The position numbers were made by a program, and so were the translations under genes. The notes under the pieces were generated by a model. That model saw only the letters and a list, made by a program, of their open reading frames with translations, did no database searches and was not told the origin of the DNA. This document shows, piece by piece, positions 56,520 to 64,000 of a stretch of DNA of 64,000 nt. Source of the DNA: JALHNI01 sp965229305 (lineage in GTDB: Bacteria > Acidobacteriota > Terriglobia > Bryobacterales > Bryobacteraceae); the NCBI GenBank assembly GCA_965229305.1, contig CBDDIZ010000020.1, positions 51,016 to 115,015 on the forward strand. The letters run 5' to 3'. Each line of letters starts with the position of its first letter. Position 1 is the stretch's first letter.

Positions 56520-57412
56520 TTCGCAAGCGGTTTGGACGGACGGGCCTTTCGATCTCGGCTCTTTCCCTGGGGACGGTGGAGTTGGGGATGGATTACGGGC
56601 TGCCGGGAAGTAACTCGCGCCCGACGACCGAAGCGGCGGTGCGGTTGTTACATCACGCGCTGGACCGGGGGATCAATCATCTGGATACGGCGCGCGCCTA
56701 TGGGGAGGCGGAAGCGATTCTAGGGGCGGCGCTGGAGGGGCGGCGGCGAGAGGTGGTGATCACAACGAAGGTGGTGGTGCATCCGGAGTTAGCCGCGCTG
56801 ACGGAGAGCGTGGAAACAAGTTTGCGGATGTTACGGACCGACTATGTGGACGTGGTGATGTTACACACGGCGCCGAAGGACGAGCTGGCGAATAACGAAG
56901 TGGCGCAGCACTTACTGAAGCTGCGGGACGCGGGCAAGTTCCGGTTTCTGGGGGCGAGTGTGTACGGGACGCAGGCGGCGCTAGAGGCCATCGAGGCCGG
57001 CGTGTTTGACTGCCTGCAGATTGCATTTAGTCCGCTGGACCGGCGGCCGGAGACGGAGCTGTTTGCGGTGGCGGAGGAGGCGGACGTGGGGCTGATTGCG
57101 CGGTCCGTGTTGTTGAAGGGGGCGTTGAGCGAGCGGTATAAGACCTTGCCCGAGTCGTATGGGGAGTTGAAGGCGGCGGTGGCGAGGCTGGAGGCGCTGG
57201 GGATTCCGTTGCCGGAATTGGGTTACCGGTATGTGATGGGCGAGCCGCGCTTGGCGAGCGCGCTGGCGGGGACGGCGCATCAGCATGAGCTCGATGAGTT
57301 GCTGCGGTATGCGGAGGCCGGTCCGCTGCCGGAGGACGTGGTGGCGGCGATCCGGCGGGAGCCGATGGTGAGCGAGCAGTGGCTGAATCCGGGGCTGTGG
57401 CCGTCAGGGTAG
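56516..57412 (+). CDS. Aldo/keto reductase
   Basis: 298 residues from ATG at 56516, 4 bases into the previous stop. Catalytic tetrad visible: Asp and Tyr in LDTARAYGEAE, Lys in VVITTKVVV, His in VVMLHTAPKD. Barrel motifs RKRFGRTGLSISALSLGTVE and FLGASVYGTQAALE fit the family. It uses NADPH to reduce aldehydes or ketones of sugars. It forms a two-gene unit with the dehydrogenase upstream and is convergent with the SDR gene, overlapping its end by 9 bases. Confidence 0.93.
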   Translation: MIRKRFGRTGLSISALSLGTVELGMDYGLPGSNSRPTTEAAVRLLHHALDRGINHLDTARAYGEAEAILGAALEGRRREVVITTKVVVHPELAALTESVETSLRMLRTDYVDVVMLHTAPKDELANNEVAQHLLKLRDAGKFRFLGASVYGTQAALEAIEAGVFDCLQIAFSPLDRRPETELFAVAEEADVGLIARSVLLKGALSERYKTLPESYGELKAAVARLEALGIPLPELGYRYVMGEPRLASALAGTAHQHELDELLRYAEAGPLPEDVVAAIRREPMVSEQWLNPGLWPSG

Positions 57413-58102
57413 GGTGATGCCGCCATCGACCTTGAGGACGCTGCCGGTGATGTAGCTGGCGCGTGGTGAGGCGAGGAAGGCGACGGCGTCGGCGATTTCG
57501 GAGGGTTCGGCGAGGCGTCCCCAGGGGAGCTTCTGGCCCTCTTCGCGAATCTGCTCTTCGGTGAAGAAGGCGCGTTCGCCGGGAGTGTCGGTCCAGCCGG
57601 GTTCGATGCAGTTGACGCGAATCCGGTGGGGAGCGAGTTCGGTAGCCCAGGTGCGGGCCATGTGGTTCACCGCGGCTTTGGCGCCGTTGTAGGCGGTGGA
57701 GTTCGGGAAGCCGCGGTGGGCGTGGACGGAACTGATCATGACGATGGCGCCGCCTTCACCTTGCTGCACCATGCGGCGGGCGGCGACCTGGGTGCAGTGG
57801 AAGACGCCCCAGAGGCAGACGGCCCAGACGCGCTCGACGTCGGCAGGATCGGTGTCGAGAAAGGGAGCGCGAATATTGATGGCGGCGTTGTTGACGAGGG
57901 CGTCAACGCGGGGGAGACCGGCGAAGAGGGCGTCGACACTGGCGCGGTCGCTGACGTCGGTGCGGATGAAGAGGAAGCGAGGGTCGGGGGGCGGGGCGAG
58001 GTCGGCGAGGACGACGTCGTAGCCATCTTCGCTGAGTTTGAGAGCGCTGGCCCAGCCGATGCCGCGCGCGCCGCCGGTGACGACGGCTAACTTACTTGCC
58101 AT
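57404..58102 (-). CDS. Short-chain dehydrogenase/reductase
   Basis: 232 residues from ATG at 58102 (MASKLAVVTGGARGIGWASA); an ATG three codons upstream is possible. NAD(P) loop TGGARGIG, NNAA motif, catalytic Ser-Tyr-Lys in SSVHAHRGFPNSTAYNGAK, and the C-terminal YITGSVLKVDGGITLP are all classical. The substrate is unknown; neighbours suggest sugar or carbonyl metabolism. The aminotransferase gene lies divergently 33 bases away and may share control. Confidence 0.93.
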   Translation of the reverse strand: MASKLAVVTGGARGIGWASALKLSEDGYDVVLADLAPPPDPRFLFIRTDVSDRASVDALFAGLPRVDALVNNAAINIRAPFLDTDPADVERVWAVCLWGVFHCTQVAARRMVQQGEGGAIVMISSVHAHRGFPNSTAYNGAKAAVNHMARTWATELAPHRIRVNCIEPGWTDTPGERAFFTEEQIREEGQKLPWGRLAEPSEIADAVAFLASPRASYITGSVLKVDGGITLP

Positions 58103-58135
58103 GAGGGACATTTTCGCACTTAGACTGGTAGCCAC

Positions 58136-59450
58136 ATGATGCTTCAAGAATCGGCGCGACTGTTGGCTGCGAATCGGCGCTTCATCCCCGGGGGAGTGGT
58201 GAGCTTGAACCGGGCGACGCAGCCGGAGATGGCGTTTGCGCGGGGGCAGGGCGCCTATATCTGGGATGAGGACGGACGGCGGTATATCGACTATCACGCC
58301 GCGTTTGCGCCGCACTTTCTGGGACACAACGATGCGGCGGTGAACGAGGCGGTGGAGCGGGCGCTGCGCGACCAGACGAGTTTGTTTGGGAGCGGGACGA
58401 CGCGGGCGGAGGGGCGATTGGCGGAGCTGATCTGCACGCACATTCCGTTTGTGGAGTCGGTGCAGATGCTGAACTCGGGGAGCGAGGCGACGTACGCGGC
58501 GATGCGGCTGGCACGCGGAGTGACGGGGCGCGAGCACGTCATCGTGATGCAGGGCGGGTATAACGGCTGGCACAACGATGTGGCGTGCAATCTGATGACG
58601 CCGCTCGAGACGTTGGGGCCGCGGGTGAGTCCGGGGGAGTATGCGTTTCAGCCCATCAGCGCGGGAATTCCCGAGGCGCATCGGGCGCTGGTGCATCCGG
58701 TGAACTTCAACGATTTGGAGTCAGTGGAGTGGGTCTGCCGGAAGTATCCGGTGGCGTGCGTGATTACGGAGCCGATTCTGCAGAATATCGGGGTGGTGCA
58801 GCCGCAGCCGGGTTATCTGGCGGGGTTGCGGAAGCTGGCCGACCAGTATGGATTCGTGCTGATTTTCGATGAGGTGAAGACGGGGTTTCGGCATGCGCTG
58901 GGCGGGTATGCCTCGATCGCGGGTGTGACGCCCGATCTGGCGGGTGTACGGGAAGGCGTTGGCGAACGGGTATCCGATGGCGGTGTGGTGGGGGGGGCGG
59001 CGCGAACTGATGGACGTGTTCGCGCATCCGGAGCCGCGCGAAGCGCGTGCCTGCTGGCGGGGACTTACAACGCGCATCCAGTGCCGACAGCGGCAGCCAT
59101 CGCGACGATTGAGCGGTTAGTGGATGGCGCGGTGTATCGGCACGTGGAGGCGTTGGGGAGCGCGGATGCAGACGGGGCTGGAACTGATCTTCGGCGAGCG
59201 GGTGCGGGTGGGGCGGCAGGGGTCCGGCCTTTTGCCCGTACTTCATGGATCATCTGCCGGTGGATTGGCATGATCTGGCGACGCATCATGACGCGGCGTT
59301 CGATCAACGGCTGCGGTTGGCGCTGATTGAGCGGGGGAATCTATCCGTTTCCGCTGGCGATGAAGCAATGGTCCCATTTCGGCGGCGCATACGGAGGCCG
59401 ATATCGACGAGACGCTCGAGGCGATCTCAGTTGCAGCAGCGGTCTGCTGA
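58136..59450 (+). pseudogene. Class III (glutamate-1-semialdehyde mutase-like) aminotransferase, frameshifted
   Basis: The first 270 residues read cleanly: FIPGGVVSLNRATQPEMAFA, MLNSGSEATYAAMRLARGVT, GYNGWHND, ITEPILQNIGVVQPQPGYL, FDEVKTGFRHA, close to GSA-aminotransferase-like family members that use PLP. After about 58945 the frame shifts: dropping one G restores DLAVYGKALANGYPMAVW with the PLP Lys in GKALANG. Further shifts follow before LLAGTYNAHPVPTAAAIATI and near 59250-59400. The natural stop appears to be TGA at 59448-59450. About 430 residues if intact. Confidence 0.85.
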
Positions 59451-60027
59451 GACGTTTCGCAAGGCGGCGGCTGAGGCGGATCAGGAGCCAGCCGAGGACG
59501 GCGGTGCAGACAGTAAGGAAGGCGGCGTTCGAGAGGGCTGCCGGATAGCCGAGCTGCGCGGCGTTGACAAAGGGGTAGGGATAGAAGCCGTCGTAGCGGC
59601 CGCGGAGCAAGGTATAGCCGAGGTAGGTGAGCGGGGTAAGTGAGCCAGAGGAAGGCGTAGCGGTAGGCGAGGGCGGCTTTGGGGGCTTTGAGCAGCCAGT
59701 AGGCGAGATAGAGGACGGGGGTGACGTCGTGGAGGAGGAGGTCGGCGAGCTTCTGCGGGCCTTGAGGATTCCAGGTGTGGCGAAGTAAGAGTGAGTAAAT
59801 GATGCCGACGAGGGCGATGTAAAGGGCGAGGCCGAGCTTGGACGGGAGGGCGGGCAAAGAACTTACCGGGCAGGGAGGTGGGCGCCCAAGTCAGTGAGCT
59901 GGTGGCGAGAGCGATCAGTAAGTTGGTGAGGATCGTGAAGTAACTGAAGAAAATTCAGCAGGCTCGCCATCAGGCTGAGCTGGAGCAGGAGTCCAGCCCA
60001 AGCGGTGAGGGCGATGAGGAGGGTCAT
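59341..60027 (-). pseudogene. Pr6Pr-type membrane protein, frameshifted
   Basis: Pieces in different minus-strand frames join to one membrane protein: MTLLIALTAWAGLLLQLSLM (60027), FSYFTILTNLLIALATSSL, LALYIALVGIIYSLLLRHTW, LLLHDVTPVLYLAYWLLKAP, GRYDGFYPYPFVNAAQLGYP and CTAVLGWLLIRLSRRL. The TNLL, HDVTPVLY and GFYPYPF motifs fit Pr6Pr-family (FAR-17a/AIG1-like) six-helix proteins of unknown function. At least three indels break it. The 3' end is uncertain and overlaps the aminotransferase end on the other strand. Confidence 0.65.
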
Positions 60028-62397
60028 TCGCCGCGGAGCTCGACGATGGTGGCGCCGGCGCCGCCTTCGTAGCCTTCGGCTTGATAGTGCTTGGCGACCA
60101 GCGGATGGCCGCGGAGCAGGTCATGAATCTGGCGCTTCAGGATGCCCATGCCGTGACCGTGGACGATGCGGATGCGTTCCATGGAGGCGAGCGAGGACTG
60201 GTCCAGGAATTTCTCGACCCTCGTCGCAGGCCTCTTCGGCGCGCTTGCCGATGACGTTGAGCTCGCGGGCAAGAGGCGCTTCTTCGCGAGAGGTCTGGAA
60301 GCTGACGTTGCGAGGTAGCTTGGCCTTTTCGTTGGCTTCGGGCAGGATCTCGAGGGACGTCGCCGCGGGGGACCTGCAGCTTAAGGAAGCCCGCTTCGAC
60401 TTCGATGTTATCGGCGCCGAGCAGGCGGCGGATGCGGGCGATTTCGCGAATGCCTTTGAGGCGCACGCGGATGCCTTCGCGGAGCTCGAGCGTGGGTTTG
60501 GCGGCGGCGACGGGGCCGAGCTTTTCGATGCGCTCTTTGAACTCGCGTTCGACGCGAGCGGTTTTTGACGCGGGCTTTGTTGACGGCTTGCTTTTCGTCG
60601 AGTTCGTCGAGGGTTTGGGCGGCGGTGGCGCGGAAGTCGGCGAGGGCGGCGGCGAACTCCTGTTCGAGTTTGGCGAACTTATCGGCTTCGCGCCTGGCGT
60701 ATTCGGCGGTGAGTTGCTCTTCGCGGAGGCGTAACTTAGCGCGTTCGCGGGCAAGGGCTTCTTCGTGTTCGCGGGCGCTGGCGACGCGGACGTGTAACTC
60801 GTCGAGGAAGCGGGCGATGTCTCGTTCGGCGGTGCCCATCAGCGAGCGGGCGCGGGCAATCAGGTGGGCGGGGATGCCGAGGCGGGAGGCGATGTCGAGG
60901 CCGGCGGACTTACCGGGGGCGCCGGTTGCGGAGTAAGTAGGTGGGCTCGAGCGTTTCTTCGTTAAAGCCCATGGAGGCCGTTGACGACGCCGGAGGTGGT
61001 GGAGCCGTAAACCTTGACGGCCATCAGGTGGGTGGAGGCGAGGCAGAAGGCGCCGACGGTGCGGAAGTCGTCGAGGAGAGCGACGGCGAGGGCGCCGCCT
61101 TCTTCCGGGTCCGTGGCGCGGCCGAGTTCGTCGAGTAGGACAAGGGAATCGGGCGTGACTTGCTCCTGCATGGCTTTGACGCGTACGACGTGCGAGGAGA
61201 AGCTGGAAAGGGATTCGGCGATGGATTGGCTATCGCCGATGTCGGCGAGGATCTGGTCGAAGACGGGGAGTTCGGCTTCTTCCGCAGGTACGGGGAGGCC
61301 GGATTGGGCCATCAGCGAGAGGAGGCCGATGCACTTCATGGCGACGGTTTTGCCGCCGGTGTTCGGGCCGCTGATGAGGAGCGTGCGGTGGTGCGTGTCG
61401 AGCGTGAGGTTGAGGGGGGTAACCTTCTTGCGCTGTTTCTTAAAGACGTCGACCAGGAGGGGATGGCGGGCGTTCTTGAGGGCGAGGCGGGGTTGGTCTT
61501 CCGAGGAAAGCGTGGGGACGATGCAATCGAAGGAGATCGCGAAGTGGGCTTTGCCGAATAAGAAGTCGAGGTCGCCCATGGCCATGGAGGCGGCGGCGAT
61601 GGCGTGGCGCTCTTCGCGGAGTTGGAGCGTCATCTCGCGGAGGATGCGGTGGATTTCGCGAAGTTCCTCGTCGTTGAGGCGAACAAGGTCGTTGTTGAGT
61701 TCGATGGTTTCGAGGGGTTCGACGAAGACGGTTTTGGCCGGAGGCGGAGGAGCCGTGGACGACGCCGGGAATGCGCCCTTTCTGGCTGGGGACGAGGTGG
61801 GACGACGAAACGGTCGTTACGGAGGGTGACGAAGTTTTCCTGCAGGACGCCGTCGTCGCCGTGGGCTTTGAGGAAGCGGTTTGAGCGAGTCCTGGATGGC
61901 TTTCTGCTGGCGGAGACGGTCGCGGCTGAAGGCGGGCAAGGGTAGGACTGGCTTCGTCGGTGAGGGTGCCGTCGGGGAGGATCTTGCCGGAGAGGTCGGA
62001 GAGGGTACGCGAGAAGTCGCCGATGGCGGAGGCGTGGTTGGCGAGGCGGGGGTACTGGTACGGCGACATCGAGGATGCCATGGCGCGCGTCGCGCGCGCG
62101 ATCGAGCAGGGTGGTGAGGGCGTAGATTTCGGTGGCTTCGAGAAGGGCGCCCTCGATGCGGAGCTTCTGGAGGATGACCGTGGGGTCGGGAATGTTCGAG
62201 AAACGGAGAGGCGTTTCGGCGTAGCGGAGGTAGCGGATGGCTTCTTCGACGATCGTCCAAGGCGGCTTGGAGTTCGGCGCGGTCAGTGGAGGCGCAAGGG
62301 CTTCCAGCCGCTCGCGGCCGAGCGGGGAGTGGATGCTGCGGGCTGAGGACGGCGCGCAGGATTCGTATTCGAGTAGGTCGAGGCTCCAGGGATTCAT
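60024..62397 (-). pseudogene. mutS2: Endonuclease MutS2, multiply frameshifted
   Basis: Starts MNPWSLDLLEYESC at 62397; the later part has the MutS-type ATPase LLISGPNTGGKTVAMKCIGL (Walker A), LVLLDELGRATDPEEG (Walker B) and LASTHLMAVKVYG, then a coiled-coil stretch, and the C-terminal Smr domain IRIVHGHGMGILKRQIHDLL. MutS2 acts on recombination intermediates and collided ribosomes. The reading frame changes at least six times (for example near 62340, 62270, 62070, 60950, 60570 and 60230), yet the motifs are well preserved. Its start overlaps the NUDIX stop (ATGA). Confidence 0.88.
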
Positions 62398-62827
62398 GGG
62401 GTACGGAGGACACGCTCGATGACAGCGAGCGTGCCAGGGGTCATTTCGAGGGACGCGAGTTCGGCGACGGGGAACCAACGAACGTCAGCGGCGTCGTCAC
62501 CTGCTTTTAGTGTGCCACTCTCGGGGCGGCAAAGGTAATCGAGGATGGTGAAGTGGTACTCGACACGGCCGTCGGCGTCGGTGGTGATGCGTTCGTAGAC
62601 TTCGGCAAAACGGAGGATGGTGACTTCGAGGCCGGTCTCTTCGCGGACTTCGCGGCGGAGGGCGTCGAGGACGGGTTCGCCCAATTCGACGAGTCCGCCG
62701 GGGAGGGACCAGAAGCCTTGATAGGGCGGCTTGCACGGCGGCAGAGGAGGATGTTGTCGCCTTGGACGATGAGGGCGCCCACGCCAAGGAAGGGTCGGTC
62801 AGGGTAGCGGCGGGTCACAGTCTTCAT
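62394..62827 (-). pseudogene. NUDIX hydrolase, frameshifted
   Basis: From ATG at 62827: FLGVGALIVQGDNILLCRRA, a frame change near 62735, then the Nudix box GGLVELGEPVLDALRREVRE-ETGLEV, and a C-terminal end VIERVLRTP with stop overlapping mutS2. About 143 residues if repaired. Family members hydrolyse nucleoside diphosphate-linked compounds using Mg2+; the substrate cannot be told. The sulfatase starts divergently 32 bases away. Confidence 0.85.
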
Positions 62828-62859
62828 TGTCGCCGGGGCGGGATCTAGACTGAGGGGCG

Positions 62860-64000
62860 ATGCAGCGGAGAGCTTTTTTACTGGGTGCGATGCGGCGGCG
62901 ACGGCGAAGGCGGCGATGCCGCCGAACGTGATTATTTTTCTGGCCGACGATTTGGGCTGGAGCGATGTGGGCTATCACGGGAGCGAGATCCGGACGCCGG
63001 TGATCGATGGCTGGCGAAGGATGGTTTTGCGGCTGGAGCGGTGCTACACGTATCCGGTGTGTTCGCCGACGCGGAGTGCCTTGATGACGGTGCGGTCGCC
63101 GATGCGGTTAGGGACGGCGTAACACGTGATCCGGCCGTGGCTCGATTTCGGGACGTGTCGACCAAAGAACATTTCATGCCGGAGACGTTTCGTGCGGCGG
63201 GTTACCAGACGGCTGATTCTGGGGAAGTGGCACCTGGGGCATTCGCGCAAGGAGTATTGGCCCAATTCGCGCGGGTTCGATTATGCGTACGGTCATGTGA
63301 ACGGGGAGCTCGATTACTTCACGCATGTGCGCGACGGCGGTTGGATTGGCACAAGAACGGCGTGGCGCTGAAGGAAGAAGGCTATACGACAGATCTGCTG
63401 GCGGCGGCCGGAGAGCGGTGGATTCGGGGGCGGGACAAGTCCAAGCCGTTCTTTCTGTATATGCCGTTTCAACGCGCCGCATGCGCCGTTGCAGGCGACG
63501 CCGGAGTTGTTGGCGCCGTACGCGGAGGTGAAGGATCCGAAGCGGCGGAACTACAGCGCGATGGTGGCGGGGATGGATCGGGCGATGGGGCGGGTGCTGA
63601 AGACGCTGGACGATGAGGGGCTGGCGAAGGACACGCTGGTGTTGTTCATGAGCGATAACGGCGGTCCGCTGAACTTCGGGGCGACGAACACGCCGCTGCG
63701 GGGGGGCGAAGGGGACTTGCTATGAGGGCGGGATCCGGGTGCCGGCGGTGATTCGCTATCCCGGACGAGTGAAGGCGGGGGAGCGAGTCGCAGCAGTTTA
63801 TCCACGCGATGGACATGCTGCCGACGCTGGCGGCGGCGGTGGGGGATCAAGCCGGCGAATCGTTTGCCGCTGGATGGGATCAATGTGTGGCCGGAACTGA
63901 GCAAGGGCAAGGTGCGGGAGCGGGAGAACGTCGTGTTTGCGATCGAGAATCCGAACGGGCCGACGCTGGCGCTTTATGACAAGGGATGGAAGCTGATCGG
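62860..64000 (+). pseudogene. Sulfatase, frameshifted and cut by the window end
   Basis: From ATG at 62860 with GAGGGG upstream. A signal-like start (MQRRAFLLGA) precedes PPNVIIFLADDLGWSDVGYH (metal Asp pair) and TYPVCSPTRSALM, whose CSPTR is the formylglycine site of type I sulfatases. Later pieces: FRAAGYQTA, GKWHLG-type HLGHSRKEYWPNSRGFDYAY, FLYMPF, LVLFMSDNGGPLNFGATNTP, EGGIRVPAVIRYPG. At least six single-base indels are needed to join them. It would hydrolyse sulfate esters of polysaccharides and requires a formylglycine-generating enzyme not seen here. Confidence 0.85.

Noticed and set aside
57404..58696. Longer N-terminal extension of the SDR gene
   Set aside because: The added 198 residues are antisense to the aminotransferase; the SDR begins naturally at 58102.

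Overview
The window is a GC-rich bacterial chromosome segment that looks acidobacterial, probably a Bryobacterales/Solibacter-type organism. This is inferred from gene content: a 1,132-residue TonB-dependent receptor with an N-terminal carboxypeptidase-regulatory domain, a PSD1 (DUF1549/DUF1553) plus DUF1501 pair, an orphan terminase cassette and many secreted sugar-active proteins. No rRNA gene is present to confirm it.

Layout. 0-4.6 kb: two back-to-back cobalamin riboswitches drive divergent genes, a membrane di-iron hydroxylase (leftwards, cut by the window edge) and metE (rightwards), the latter followed by a tandem-hotdog acyl-CoA thioesterase. 4.9-8.4 kb: an accessory cassette of hypothetical genes around a complete-looking phage-type terminase large subunit, with no other phage gene. 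8.4-17 kb: a secreted triple-RidA protein, divergent from a long collinear run pdxR-pdxS-pdxT-phosphatase-APH kinase-enolase-like-Gfo/Idh/MocA-TIM-barrel isomerase that ends at a strong terminator. 17-21.8 kb: an AT-hook small protein with two upstream palindromes, an APC/SSS transporter pair and a secreted TPR protein. 21.8-25.2 kb: acpP-fabF-etfB-etfA. 25.3-36.3 kb: TIM-barrel protein, glycosyltransferase, PQQ-type dehydrogenase, methyltransferase fusion, DUF1501/PSD1 (PSD1 frameshifted), mutarotase-like protein, serine hydrolase and a degenerate Y1-transposase relative. 36.4-43 kb: the TonB receptor, then tRNA-Tyr, tRNA-Thr, tuf, tRNA-Trp, secE, nusG and rplK, where the usual ribosomal/RNA polymerase operon stops. 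43-51.2 kb: AraC/SDR pair and a TetR-controlled RND efflux system whose inner-membrane pump is fused in frame to its outer-membrane channel. 51.3-58.1 kb: lone purS, clpB with a HAIR-like operator, a JAMM-like membrane protein, and ADH/AKR/SDR oxidoreductases.

58.1-64 kb: a class III aminotransferase, a Pr6Pr-type membrane protein, mutS2, a NUDIX hydrolase and a sulfatase are all broken by single-base indels, although their motifs are intact. The concentration of breaks in one stretch, including a housekeeping-type gene, points to poor sequence quality more than to gene decay. Two isolated indels (PSD1 near 32.10 kb, clpB near 51.59 kb) look similar.

The observations I rate highest are the cobalamin riboswitch on a di-iron hydroxylase, the RND-OMF fusion, the enolase paralogue lacking its active-site His, the orphan terminase cassette and the secreted triple-RidA protein facing the vitamin B6 operon. 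All functional calls come from reading motifs; no database search was possible.
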